From Curtobacterium flaccumfaciens pv. betae (lineage in GTDB: Bacteria; Actinomycetota; Actinomycetes; Actinomycetales; Microbacteriaceae), in the NCBI RefSeq assembly GCF_026241855.1, contig NZ_JAPJDC010000001.1, positions 1,364,001 through 1,428,000 of the forward strand: a stretch of 64,000 nucleotides of DNA, read 5' to 3'. The translations under genes were made by a program, and so were the position numbers. Positions 8,801-16,884 of this stretch are shown here, one piece after another. The notes beneath the pieces were generated by a model. That model did no database searches and was not told the origin of the DNA. It worked only from the letters and a program-made list of their open reading frames with translations. Within the stretch, counting starts at the first letter, position 1. Each line of letters begins with the position of its first letter.

Positions 8801-9326
8801 GCTCGCCTCGATGGTCTCCGGGAGGCACCTCGACGGCATCGACGCGGGTGTGCACCCCGTGCCGGTCGTGCACGCGGGCAACACGACGTCCTCTGCTGAG
8901 GAGGCCGCCCGGGTCGTCGCACTCGTCGGTGACGTCGTCGGCCGCACCTGGACCGACGGTTCCGACACCCGAGCCCTGACCGACGAGGACGTCATCGTGG
9001 TGGCGCCGTACAACGCACAGGGCGCACTGATCCGGCAGGAGCTCGACCGCGCGGGCTTCACCGGCACCCAGGTCGGCACGGTCGACCTGTTCCAGGGTCG
9101 AGAGGCCGTCGTGTCGATCGTGTCCCTGGCAGCGTCGAGTGCGGCGGACATCCCACGCGGCCTCGACTTCCTGCTCATGCCGAACCGGTTGAACGTGGCG
9201 ATCTCGCGGGCGAAGTGGGCGGCGTACCTCGTGCACTCACCGGCGCTGACCACCGGACTGCCCCCGTCGATCGCGGGCTTGTCCCTGTTGTCCCGCTTCA
9301 TCGAGCTCGTCGAACCGGCTCGCTGA
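5832..9326 (+). CDS. RecB/Cas4-like Fe-S nuclease fused to a DNA2/UPF1-like helicase
   Basis: A 1164-residue fusion. The N-terminal part (about 1-230) has PD-(D/E)XK features: D122 in GFADFI and D136/K138 in VYDTKLA, flanked by C22 and C221/C224/C227, the four-cysteine pattern of Fe-S AddB/Cas4/Dna2 nucleases. A middle region with FFDFEGDP (about 330) resembles an RNase H-like domain. The C-terminal superfamily 1 helicase has Walker A GPPGTGKT (about 783-792), Walker B VVDEAGQ (about 904), and GDPQQLPQ. It matches the TM0106-type nuclease-helicase family known in actinobacteria. Probably DNA end processing or repair, possibly defence. Strong ribosome site AAGGGGGAACGC. Confidence 0.9.
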   Translation: MQIGVDGHVLLSPSDLSTWSACEWAFLRRLDARLGRGDALPDVHDDMLERTARLGDQHELDYLDILKQTREVVEFDRPAPPDYARAAAEARQAFADGADVLYQPTFHAAPTADEPGFIGFADFIIGNDRGEYEVYDTKLARHAKISALLQLAAYAEQMQAHGIPTGEQVHLVLGDRTTTTHDLADIAPVYRTQRAELQRVIAERIAADEPLRWGDPRYSSCGRCDVCSTQVAEHRDLVLVAGMRLDQRAKLIKHEVRTIDDLAVRTRAVPGLSRATQDRLVRQASLQIESEDARRKGADGPEQPVKPRFEVLDGRALDAIPAPDQGDVFFDFEGDPLHTEDGVHWGLDYLFGLVDDRAEFTAFWAHTIRDERVALEQFLAFIEARRQQYPGMHVYHYAAYERTHLLSLAARHGVGEDTVDDLLRAGVLVDLYPIVRKALVVGSHSYSIKKLEPLYMGADLRESDVTNAADSITAYVDAIDELRNGDAAEGQRMLDQVADYNAYDCRSTLRLRDWLRSLRTADPDAADPALELEVPPIPVEREPNPVSVALAAQLEDVDALDRTPDQTALALAAAAIDYHRREAKTFWQDHFDRLRNPLDDWADTRDVLVVERASVERDWDTLPRARSQSRELRLSGTLAPGSRLRPGGTPHLVYDDPLPPSVVSPGPGSKGASSRAVIVDVRDNGDAVEVLVKEGLPVGGEPHHEFPVALAPSAPPRAKPQPEAIAWWGQAVLDELPEMLPDPALDLLRRVPPRGPIVPVQGDDTVSAVVSTLLDLDRSYLAIQGPPGTGKTYVGSNVVARLVREYGWRVGVVGQSHATSENFLTSVVNAGVPADRVVKVPKSGATEDELDAAAWTRVKNGAAVAAFLSSCEASGTGGVVGGTAWTFANESTIERRSLDLLVVDEAGQFSLAPTIASSVGATRLLLLGDPQQLPQVSQGSHPEPVDESALGWLADGQHVLPPEFGYFLARTRRMEPALTESVSALSYDGQLASMVSGRHLDGIDAGVHPVPVVHAGNTTSSAEEAARVVALVGDVVGRTWTDGSDTRALTDEDVIVVAPYNAQGALIRQELDRAGFTGTQVGTVDLFQGREAVVSIVSLAASSAADIPRGLDFLLMPNRLNVAISRAKWAAYLVHSPALTTGLPPSIAGLSLLSRFIELVEPAR

Positions 9327-9388
9327 CCGAGGCGACGCCGAGTCCCCTAGGCTGCAGGCGGCCGAGGGGGCCAGAGGAGTGGGGGACG

Positions 9389-9805
9389 ATGTCTGCAGGA
9401 GCGCAAGGACCGCTGCCGGCCGGAAGACCAGCGCCGGACCCGGTCGGGGCACCGAAGCCGAACGCGGCGTGGACGGTCGACCTCGTCGTCACCATCGCCC
9501 TGTTCGTGGTCATCGCGATGCTCAGCGGCTTCGCGGTGCTGTTCGGCTGGGTCCTCGGGACGATGTCGCAGTACGGGTGCGACTGGGAGTCCTCGACGCG
9601 CGTGTGCAACCGATCGATGGGGGTCCAGACCGCAGTGGTCGAGGCGATCGTCCTCATCGTCGTGTGCACGGGAGGCGGGGTCCTCGCAGCGAAGGTCCGT
9701 CGGAAGCGGCCGCTCGGGTGGCTCGTCGCACTCGGGACGGCTGCAGCGGTAGCGATCGCTCTCGCACTGACGCTCGCGGTGATCGGGGCGGCGTCGGGTT
9801 CCTGA
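9389..9805 (+). CDS. three-span membrane protein, unknown function
   Basis: 138 residues: a Pro/Ala-rich cytosolic N-terminus (about 1-30), spans at about 32-55, 78-98 and 108-130, and a loop with two cysteines (CDWESSTRVC) that could form an external disulfide. Ribosome site GAGGAG-TGGGGG precedes ATG 9389. It resembles another small membrane protein here (22177-22623), which has a comparable loop with CGAPGNTC. Family not recognised. Confidence 0.65.
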   Translation: MSAGAQGPLPAGRPAPDPVGAPKPNAAWTVDLVVTIALFVVIAMLSGFAVLFGWVLGTMSQYGCDWESSTRVCNRSMGVQTAVVEAIVLIVVCTGGGVLAAKVRRKRPLGWLVALGTAAAVAIALALTLAVIGAASGS

Positions 9806-9913
9806 CACCCGCCTGTCGGTTTCGGTTCACGAATCCCGAGGATCGCGAACCATAACCGTCACCCAGCGAAAATGCTCCGCACTCGCCCGGAGCGGACGGT
9901 GAGACGGAGCGGG

Positions 9914-10339
9914 TCAGCCGTCGCTGGTCGGCACGCCACCCTGCATCTGCGCCCGCATCTCGGCGAGGACGTCACTGTGCAGGAAGTTCGCCTCGGCCGC
10001 ACTCGTGGGGTCGACCACGATGCCGAACTCCTCGGGCAGGGCCGACACGAGCTCGGACATCGGCACCGGACGCCCCTCGGCGTCGGGCAGGCCGGCGGCG
10101 AGTTCGTCCGGGTCGGTGAAGACGGGCACGAACGGCTTGTCCCGGATCATGACGTGGGCGACGCTGCCGGCCTCCGGGGTACCCGCCGCCTTCCAGGGGA
10201 CCCACGCCGCGCTGCGCAGGAAGCCCGCGGGCGAGGCTGCCATCCTCCGTCGGAGTTCGGCAGCGGCGGTCGGCGGGGCCTTGTCGACGCCTCGGCCGAA
10301 GGCTGATCCGTTCGTGTCTTCGGTACTCACGCCAACCAT
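9914..10339 (-). CDS. SseB-like domain protein
   Basis: About 141 residues, soluble. It has an SseB N-terminal-type pattern: a helix of basic and Ala residues, a WVPW strand, KPFVPVFTDPDELAA, and a region with the GIVVDPTSAAEANF motif near the end. ATG 10339 is used, but GTG 10330 and GTG 10360 are also in frame and no ribosome site decides. SseB-type proteins in actinobacteria are uncharacterised or linked to stress responses. Family call moderately sure. Confidence 0.6.
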   Translation of the reverse strand: MVGVSTEDTNGSAFGRGVDKAPPTAAAELRRRMAASPAGFLRSAAWVPWKAAGTPEAGSVAHVMIRDKPFVPVFTDPDELAAGLPDAEGRPVPMSELVSALPEEFGIVVDPTSAAEANFLHSDVLAEMRAQMQGGVPTSDG

Positions 10340-10360
10340 GCTGTCACGGTCGGCGGACAC

Positions 10361-10388
10361 GGCGGGGCCGAGCCGCGCCTCCAGGCCG
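10361..10388. repeat. copy of the GCCTCC-type intergenic repeat
   Basis: This 28-base stretch matches 33391-33418 closely (GGCGGGGCCGAGCCG, then GCCTCC and a GxCCG end). The two sites are 23 kb apart and unrelated in gene context, so it is a dispersed element. Confidence 0.5.
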
Positions 10389-10434
10389 ATGCCCGGCGCA
10401 CGCGGACGTGGGCCGGGCGTCGGAGGTGCCGGAC

Positions 10435-11238
10435 TCAGTACGCGGCCGACTGCCCACCGTCGATCGGGACGACCGTCGCGTTGACGTAGGACGCGTCGTC
10501 GGACAGCAGGAAGGCGACGACGGCGGCGATCTCGGGGGCCTCGCCGTAGCGCTTCGTCGGGTTGACCTGGATGAACTCCTCGGCGGCCTTGCGCGGGTTC
10601 TCCGCGTCGAGCTGCTTCATCGAGTTCTCGACCATGGGCGTCCAGATGGCTCCGGGGGCGATGGCGTTGATGCGGATGCCGTAGCGGCCGTACTCGACAG
10701 CCGAGTTGCGGGTGAGGCCGACGACGCCGTGCTTGGCTGCCGCGTACCCGGACTGGTTGCCGATGCCGCGGATGCCGCCGACGCTCGCGGTGTTCACGAC
10801 CATGCCGGAGCCCTGCTCGCGCATGACCTTGAGCACCTTCTCGAGCCCGAGGAACACGCCGCGCAGGTTGATCGACACGACGCGGTCGAACTCGGCGGCG
10901 GTGAAGGACTCGGTGGGGTTCTGCTTGCCCTCGATGCCGGCGTTGTTGAAGAAGCCATCGATGCGGCCGAAGCGCTCGGTCGTGGCGGTGACGTAGGCGT
11001 CGACCTGGGCCTCGTCGGACACATCGGCGACGGTCGTCAGGACCTGCGCGTCCGGGGTGGATTCGAGCACGGCGGTCTTCGTCGCCTCGAGTCCCTGCTC
11101 GGAGACGTCGACGAGGGAGAGTGCAGCGCCCTCGGCGGCCAGGCGGACGGCGGTCGCGCGACCGAGGCCGGAGCCGCCGCCGGTGATGAGGACGACGCGG
11201 TCGGCGAAGCGGGTGGTGACGGTGCTGGTTTCGGGCAT
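10435..11238 (-). CDS. short-chain dehydrogenase/reductase
   Basis: 267 residues, a classical SDR. It has the cofactor motif TGGGSGLG, the NNAG motif, catalytic Ser in the VNTASVGG strand, and YAAAK (Tyr and Lys). An acidic residue (VDVSEQ) at the end of the second strand suggests NAD(H) preference. Ribosome site AGGAGG lies just before ATG 11238. It is a cytosolic NAD-dependent alcohol/ketone oxidoreductase; the substrate cannot be told. It is monocistronic. Confidence 0.9.
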   Translation of the reverse strand: MPETSTVTTRFADRVVLITGGGSGLGRATAVRLAAEGAALSLVDVSEQGLEATKTAVLESTPDAQVLTTVADVSDEAQVDAYVTATTERFGRIDGFFNNAGIEGKQNPTESFTAAEFDRVVSINLRGVFLGLEKVLKVMREQGSGMVVNTASVGGIRGIGNQSGYAAAKHGVVGLTRNSAVEYGRYGIRINAIAPGAIWTPMVENSMKQLDAENPRKAAEEFIQVNPTKRYGEAPEIAAVVAFLLSDDASYVNATVVPIDGGQSAAY

Positions 11239-11356
11239 GGGGGAGGCCTCCTGAGGTCTTCGACGGTGAAGGGCTCGGGGTCCGCGGTGGGGCAGCGAGT
11301 CCGATCGATGCATCTGCATCGAGATACCTACACTACACCTGTCGTTTAACGACCCA

Positions 11357-11388
11357 GTCAGCAGGTGTCCAGCACTCGCACCATCGCG
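11357..11388. repeat. 32-bp direct repeat, left copy
   Basis: 30 of 32 bases match 12139-12170, which is the 3' end of the HNH nuclease gene (encoding MVRVLDAC and the stop). The pair brackets the GPP34 gene. Confidence 0.75.
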
Positions 11389-11397
11389 CTGCCTGCC

Positions 11398-12063
11398 TCA
11401 GCTCGTGACGATCGAGGTCGTCGTTGCCATGGTCGCCGCCATGATCACGACCATCGTCGCGGCCTCGATCTCCTCGAGTACCGCCTTCACCGCCGGGCTC
11501 GCCCAGGTGCCCGAGGTGATCTCCTTGACCAGGTCCTTGTCGACGGCGCCGAACTGCTTGCGCAGGGTGTTCGTCGCGTCGAGCAGGCCGATGACCGCGG
11601 CGGAGAACGGCGTGGGTCCTGCGCGGCCGGCCAGCACGTCCGCGATGCCGGATCGCAGCAGCGCCTCCGGGGCTCCGTCCCGCTCCGGGTGCTTCGTGGT
11701 GGGGAAGAGGCCGAGCACCTTGCCCTGCTCGACGCTGATGACGCCGCGCTCGACGAGTCCGGCGAACACGTCGTCGCGCAGCTGGCGCTTGCCGAGTCGG
11801 CTCACCCACCACTTCGCCTTGCGCGGTGCACCGGCTGCCGCGATGGAGCCGACCACGCCGTCGAGCACGGGGTCGCCCGTTGCGGCGCCGTTCACGACGG
11901 CGACGAGTCCGTCCTGCAGCGAGACCGCACCGCGCAGCGCGAGGTCGGCGAGGACGGCCCCCGCGAGACCCGTGTCGAGCGTCGAACCATCGAGAGCATG
12001 GCGTCCGTCGGGCTCGACCTGCAGGAGCGCGAATGCCTGTGGGACCGTGAGTTGCTCAGCCAT
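11398..12063 (-). CDS. GPP34 (GOLPH3-like) family protein
   Basis: 221 residues, soluble and helix-rich. It matches the bacterial GPP34 family: an N-terminal QAFALLQVEPDGRH, LAGAVLADLALRGAV, a mid DPVLDGVVGSI, WWVSRLGKRQLRDDVFAGLVERGVI, and ATNTLRKQFG. Eukaryotic members bind phosphatidylinositol-4-phosphate; bacterial roles are unclear. The C-terminus is Met/Ala/Thr-rich (AATMVVIMAATMATTTS). The gene is bracketed by a 32-bp direct repeat copied from the end of the upstream HNH gene, so it may have arrived as a unit. Confidence 0.85.
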   Translation of the reverse strand: MAEQLTVPQAFALLQVEPDGRHALDGSTLDTGLAGAVLADLALRGAVSLQDGLVAVVNGAATGDPVLDGVVGSIAAAGAPRKAKWWVSRLGKRQLRDDVFAGLVERGVISVEQGKVLGLFPTTKHPERDGAPEALLRSGIADVLAGRAGPTPFSAAVIGLLDATNTLRKQFGAVDKDLVKEITSGTWASPAVKAVLEEIEAATMVVIMAATMATTTSIVTS

Positions 12064-12138
12064 GCCCGCAGCCTGCCACGCGGGGCGGAGGTGCGCCGGG
12101 CCTCCGAGCCGACACCCAGCGGCGCCGGACCGCCCGAC

Positions 12139-12170
12139 GTCAGCAGGCGTCCAGCACCCGCACCATCGCG
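12139..12170. repeat. 32-bp direct repeat, right copy
   Basis: This copy spans the last codons and stop of the HNH nuclease gene. Its partner at 11357-11388 differs at two positions. The arrangement recalls integration at a gene 3' end that leaves the gene intact and a copied tail at the far junction. Confidence 0.75.
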
Positions 12171-12931
12171 TCCCGCTCACCCGGAGCCACCCACAGGCGG
12201 TACTTCGCCTTCACCGTGACCTGGTGCTCGACGTAGGTGCAGCGGAACGCCTTGTTGGCGGGCAGCCAGGTCGCCGCGTCGCCGGAGCCCTTCTGCGAGT
12301 TGGACCGGCCGTCGACGGCGAACAGGTTCACCGGGTCGTTCGCCAGCGCCTGCCGTTCGGCTTCGGTGAGCCGCTGGGCGCCGGTGCGCCAGGCGTTCTC
12401 GAGCGCGACGACGTGGTCGATCTGCACGAGCGTCGACGTCGTGTTGCCGCGCACGAAGTCCACCGTCGCGCCGGTGTACGGCGAGACGAGGGTGCCCGTG
12501 AGGACCTTGCAGTGGCCCTCGCGGGTGATGCCGGCGAGGTCGCGGGCGAGGACGTCGTTCCGGGTGTCGCACCCGTTGTGGTCGACGTCGAGCCAGGCGC
12601 TGCCGAAGTCGCCGGTGCGGTCGTAGCCGGTGCCGGCGGCCTTGCCCTTGACGGGCAGGTCGGCGAGCTGGGTGCGTGCGCGGACCGTGTCGGCGTCGGC
12701 TCCGCGGCTGACGGTCGGACTGGAGGCGGGGGTCGCCCCCGACGACGCCTGCTGCGGTCCGATGGTGGTCGTCTCCCCGGCCGTGGGACCGCCCGCCCCG
12801 GTCGTGCCCGCCGCGTCGGCGTCCGGCCCGAGGACGCCGGACGCATCGAGCGCGTACCCGCCGACGGCGAGGGCCAGGACGACGAGGACAGAGGTCAGGG
12901 TGATGCGGCTGCGGCGTCGGCGGGACGTCAT
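12140..12931 (-). CDS. secreted HNH endonuclease family protein
   Basis: 263 residues. Basic N-terminus plus one hydrophobic segment (about 9-28) acts as a signal or anchor; a Thr/Gly/Ser/Ala linker follows to about 85. The nuclease domain has VQIDHVVALENAW (the DH of the HNH/DUF1524-type metal site), NLFAVDGRSNSQKG, and WLPANKAFRCTYVEHQ. Cysteines in the domain probably pair outside the cell. Likely an extracellular nuclease for nucleotide scavenging or competition. ATG 12931 is followed by an Arg-rich start typical of exported proteins. Confidence 0.85.
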   Translation of the reverse strand: MTSRRRRSRITLTSVLVVLALAVGGYALDASGVLGPDADAAGTTGAGGPTAGETTTIGPQQASSGATPASSPTVSRGADADTVRARTQLADLPVKGKAAGTGYDRTGDFGSAWLDVDHNGCDTRNDVLARDLAGITREGHCKVLTGTLVSPYTGATVDFVRGNTTSTLVQIDHVVALENAWRTGAQRLTEAERQALANDPVNLFAVDGRSNSQKGSGDAATWLPANKAFRCTYVEHQVTVKAKYRLWVAPGERDAMVRVLDAC

Positions 12932-12945
12932 GCGGTGGGACTCCA

Positions 12946-12991
12946 GGTGGTGCGGGGCGGAACGGTGGTGCGGGGCGGAACGGTGGTGCGG
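12946..12991. repeat. 18-bp tandem repeat in the HNH gene upstream region
   Basis: Two full units (12946-12963 and 12964-12981) and a partial third of GGTGGTGCGGGGCGGAAC, between the SNF2 helicase stop and the HNH ATG. It lies where the HNH promoter or leader should be. Confidence 0.8.
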
Positions 12992-13007
12992 CTGTGTGCG
13001 CAGCGGC

Positions 13008-16000
13008 TCAGGTCAGCAGGGAGCGGATGTCGTCGGCGGTCAGGTCGTCGGCGAACAGGGCGTCGTCGTCGATCATCGTGGCGAACAGCTCGGCCTTGCG
13101 GGCGGCGAGGGCGAGGACCTTCTCCTCGATGGTGTCCTCGGCGATGAACCGTTGGACGCTGACCGACCGGGTCTGCCCGATGCGGTGCGTGCGGTCGACG
13201 GCCTGGGACTCGGCGGCGGGGTTCCACCACGGGTCGAGCACGAACACGGTGTCCGCCTCGGTCAGGGTGAGCCCGAACCCGCCGGCCTTCAACGAGATGA
13301 GGAACGCCGGGGCGGTGCCCTGCCGGAAGCGCTCGATGACCTCCGGGCGCTTGCGGGTGGAGCCGTCGAGGTACTCGTAGCCGATGCCGCGGGCGTCGAG
13401 GGCGTCGGACACCATCCGCAGGAACGAGGTGAACTGGCTGAACACCAGGGCGCGACGGCCCTCTGCCGCGAGCTGTTCGAGTTCGTCGAGCAGCAGGTCG
13501 AGCTTGGCGGAGGGGATCGGGGTCGATCCCGACGTGACGTCCGAGTCCGCTGACGCCGACCCGGACGACACCAGCGCCGGCGACAGCGCGAGCATCCGCA
13601 GCAGCGTCAGCGACCGGAACACGATCATCCGGTTCTTCGACAGGTCGTCGATCAGGTCGAGGACCTTCAGGCGCTCCCGGTTCAGGGTGCGCTCGTACAG
13701 CTCCCGGTGCGCGGGGTCGAGCGTGACCCGGACGACCTGTTCCTGCTTCGGGGGCAGGTCGGCCGCGACGGCTTCCTTGGTGCGGCGGAGCATGAGCGGC
13801 CGGATCCGTCGGCGCAGCCGCCCGGTGAGTTCCTGCCGGGCCTCACCGCGGAGCTCGGGCGAGGCGAGGGGCTTCACGTAGTCGTCGCCGAACCGGGTCC
13901 AGGTGGACAGCAGCCCGGGCGCGACGATGTGGAACAGTGCCCACAGGTCGGTCAGGCCGTTCTCGAGCGGTGTGCCGGTGATCGCGAACTTCACCGGTGC
14001 CTGCAGCTCCGAGGCCACACGGTGGGTCTGGGACTGCGGGTTCTTCACGAACTGGGCCTCGTCGAGCACCAGCGCCGACCACGGCAGGTCGGTCCAGGCG
14101 CGGGCGTCGAGCCGCAGCAGCGCGTACGAGGTGACGACGACGTCCGACGCAGCGGCGGTGCGCGCGACGAGCGCCGGGTCCTTCAGCGACGTCGAGGTCA
14201 CCGTCGCGACCCGCAGCGACGGCACGAACTTGGCGGCCTCGGAGGCCCAGTTGCCGACGACCGAGGTCGGTGCGACGACCAGGAACGGCGGCGCGTCGGG
14301 CTCCGCGGCACGACGGGCAGCGACCATCGCGAGCACCTGCAGCGTCTTGCCGAGCCCCATGTCGTCGGCGAGCACCCCGCCGATGCCGTACGTCACCAGG
14401 AACGACAGCCACGCGTACCCGGCGTGCTGGTACGGCCGCAGGTCGGCGTGCACGGTGTCCGGCGCGGGGACGTCACCCGGGGGAGTCGCCCCGAGCAGCC
14501 CCGAGGCGATCGCCTGCCACCGCTCGTCGTGCGAGGTCTCGTCGGCCAGCAGGTCGAACTCCGACCACAGCCCGGCGTGCAGGGGCGTGACGGCGATCGG
14601 CTGGTCGGGCTCCCACTCGTCCAGGTCGCGGGCCTCGTCGATGAGTTCCTTGAGCCGATCGAACGCGGGGTCGGCCAGCGACAGGTACGAGTTGTCGACG
14701 AGCTTGAGCCGTCGCTGCCGACCCGCGAGCGCGGTGAGCAGCGGCGTGAAGGGGATCTGCTTGCCGTTGACGCTGACGATGATGCCGAGGTCGAACCAGT
14801 CGTGCTTGTCCGACGGCATCGTCGTGACACGGATGTGCGGCCGCCCGCTCAACCGCTCGTAGTCGAGGCGCTCACCCTGCACGACCGTGCGGATGCCGAG
14901 CGACGGCAGCTCGGGCAGGAACTCGTTCGCGAACACCGCGACGTCGGCCCCGTCGATGGTGCCGTCCTGGAACCAGTCCAGCCCGCCACCGGGTCCGGCA
15001 GGGCGGACGGGAGGCCCGGCCTGTGTCGCGTCCTCGGCAAGCGTCGTCGCCGTGGCCGGCTCCACCGCCGGGGCCGGGTCCGCCACGGAGGCGTCATCGG
15101 TACTGGCAGGAACGTCGGTGCCGGCCGGATCGTCGGCGGCACGGAGCCCGGACAGGTCGGGGAGCGGGCCGTGCAGGGACACCGGGTCCTTCCGCCCGTC
15201 GACGTGCCAGCGCCAGTGCAGGTGCACGCGGTCGTCGGTGCGCGGGGCGCGGGCCGGCTCGAAGGTCGCGGTGAGCACGAGCTCGGGCGGGGTGCGCTCC
15301 GGCAGCTCCACCGAGCCGTCGGAGCTGACCAGGCCGAGGGCGCCGCGCAACCGGGGTGACCAGTCGGCCAGGAACTCGTCGACCTCGGCGGTCGGCACGG
15401 TGATCCGGGTGCCCTCGACGAGCATGCGGCGCTGGTCCTCGGGCACCGGCGCCGGGGTCGGGGCGACGGCGACCGTGAACTCGGGGCTCTCGCGGAACAC
15501 GTAGACGCCGTGGTCGCCGATCATCCGCGCTGCTCCGGGTACCACGGGCCGGCCGTCGAGCACGGCACTCGCGCCGATCACCACGGCGTCGTCGTGCCGG
15601 GCGACGTCGAGCAGCACCTGGGCCTGCGTGCCGAGGACCGCACCGCCCTCGCGCTTGCCGGTGACGAATGCGATGCCGAGCGCCGCGGCCTGCTGCAGGA
15701 GCGGCCAGAGCAGGGGGCTCCGGAAGTCGTCGAGGTGCAGCCAGTCGCTCTCACCGGGCAGGCCCGCGAGCTGCCCGGCGCGGTGCAGGGCGGCGAGCTG
15801 CAGGAACCAGGCGTGCTGCTCGGCACCGACGCCGAGCCGGTTCTGCGAGTAGGGGAGCGTGCCCCAGGTCAGCTGCCCGCGCACCCAGTTGCCGGCGTCG
15901 CTGCGGGTCACCGGCCGGACCCCGAGCCGAACGCCGCGGGACGGCGCGGGCAGGGCGCGGCCGGCGGCACGGGCTCGCGAGGCGAGCTTGGCGGGGACCG

Positions 16001-16433
16001 CGTCACGCAACTCGAACTGCAGCCCCATCCGGGTGCCCTGCGGGGTGGGCGCCCGCTCGTCGTCGCCGGCGAGGCGGGCGAGGTCGTGCCTCCAGTCCGA
16101 GGGCGGCGGAGCCGGCGTTTCCGGGCGTGGGCCGGCGTTCGCGGCGAGGGCGCGGGCGTTGATGGTGAGGAGCGCGGCCGCGACGTGCTTGCAGTCGCCG
16201 CCGAGCGGGCAGCTGCAGGTGCTGCGGACCGGGCGGACGAAGTCGCCGCGCGCGGGGGTGGTGTCGACGCGGAGTTCGTACGGGTCGTCGGCGGTGCCGG
16301 ACACGACCGCGGTGACCGTGCCGTCGTCGTCGTGCCAGGTGGCGTCGTCGACCAGGCCGGCGCGGACGACGTCGCGTGCGCGGCCGAAGGTCTGCGGCCC
16401 GACGAAGCGGATGACGTCGACGGCGTCGATCAT
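13008..16433 (-). CDS. SWIM zinc-finger SNF2/RapA-type helicase
   Basis: About 1141 residues. An N-terminal SWIM finger (TCSCPLGGDCKHVAAAL) binds zinc and probably nucleic acid or protein. A long middle region and the bacterial SNF2 N-domain follow, then the ATPase: Walker A DDMGLGKT, Walker B LDEAQ, and the C-terminal lobe with QAVDRTHRIGQ. Two-lobed SNF2 translocases remodel DNA-protein complexes. I start at ATG 16433, where homology begins; the ribosome site is weak. An Ala/Pro/Thr linker lies near the middle. Cytosolic, monocistronic. Confidence 0.9.
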   Translation of the reverse strand: MIDAVDVIRFVGPQTFGRARDVVRAGLVDDATWHDDDGTVTAVVSGTADDPYELRVDTTPARGDFVRPVRSTCSCPLGGDCKHVAAALLTINARALAANAGPRPETPAPPPSDWRHDLARLAGDDERAPTPQGTRMGLQFELRDAVPAKLASRARAAGRALPAPSRGVRLGVRPVTRSDAGNWVRGQLTWGTLPYSQNRLGVGAEQHAWFLQLAALHRAGQLAGLPGESDWLHLDDFRSPLLWPLLQQAAALGIAFVTGKREGGAVLGTQAQVLLDVARHDDAVVIGASAVLDGRPVVPGAARMIGDHGVYVFRESPEFTVAVAPTPAPVPEDQRRMLVEGTRITVPTAEVDEFLADWSPRLRGALGLVSSDGSVELPERTPPELVLTATFEPARAPRTDDRVHLHWRWHVDGRKDPVSLHGPLPDLSGLRAADDPAGTDVPASTDDASVADPAPAVEPATATTLAEDATQAGPPVRPAGPGGGLDWFQDGTIDGADVAVFANEFLPELPSLGIRTVVQGERLDYERLSGRPHIRVTTMPSDKHDWFDLGIIVSVNGKQIPFTPLLTALAGRQRRLKLVDNSYLSLADPAFDRLKELIDEARDLDEWEPDQPIAVTPLHAGLWSEFDLLADETSHDERWQAIASGLLGATPPGDVPAPDTVHADLRPYQHAGYAWLSFLVTYGIGGVLADDMGLGKTLQVLAMVAARRAAEPDAPPFLVVAPTSVVGNWASEAAKFVPSLRVATVTSTSLKDPALVARTAAASDVVVTSYALLRLDARAWTDLPWSALVLDEAQFVKNPQSQTHRVASELQAPVKFAITGTPLENGLTDLWALFHIVAPGLLSTWTRFGDDYVKPLASPELRGEARQELTGRLRRRIRPLMLRRTKEAVAADLPPKQEQVVRVTLDPAHRELYERTLNRERLKVLDLIDDLSKNRMIVFRSLTLLRMLALSPALVSSGSASADSDVTSGSTPIPSAKLDLLLDELEQLAAEGRRALVFSQFTSFLRMVSDALDARGIGYEYLDGSTRKRPEVIERFRQGTAPAFLISLKAGGFGLTLTEADTVFVLDPWWNPAAESQAVDRTHRIGQTRSVSVQRFIAEDTIEEKVLALAARKAELFATMIDDDALFADDLTADDIRSLLT

Positions 16434-16570
16434 CGGGGCAGCAGGCACGGGACTATCGTGCCAGTCGCCACCGACGATCCCCGCCGCCACCCTGTGCGAC
16501 GGACATCTGGCAGGACTACCGTCCAACGCGGAGCGCGACGACAGCGGTCCACGGAATCGATTGGAACCTC

Positions 16571-16768
16571 ATGCCGGACCGACTGCGGTGGGTACGCGAC
16601 TCAGCCGACCACTGGAACGGGTGGATCGACGCCGAGGTCGTGTGCGACATCACCCGGACCGACACGTACACCGTCGATTCCCCGGACCACTCGTTGACCG
16701 GCGGGCACTCGTCCTTCGAGAGTGCGGCCGCTCAGGTGCACGGCTGGGTTCGCTGGACCGGCCGTTAG
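16571..16768 (+). CDS. small hypothetical protein
   Basis: 65 residues, rich in Trp, Asp and His (WVRDSADHWNGWIDAE, GWVRWTGR). Codon third positions are strongly G/C, as in real genes here. There is no clear ribosome site, and no family is recognised. It lies alone between the divergent SNF2 gene and the AraC gene. Confidence 0.45.
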   Translation: MPDRLRWVRDSADHWNGWIDAEVVCDITRTDTYTVDSPDHSLTGGHSSFESAAAQVHGWVRWTGR

Positions 16769-16884
16769 GCCGCAGAGCGCAACCCGGTTGTACGTCCACC
16801 CGCTGCTCCCTAGCGTGAGAGGGCAGGCCGGGGACCACCCGGAGGTGACCACACCGCTCTGCTCCAGGAGAGAGAGGTGTTCCG

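Noticed and set aside
16571-16768. The small ORF as part of a toxin-antitoxin pair
   Set aside because: No partner gene and no recognisable motif.
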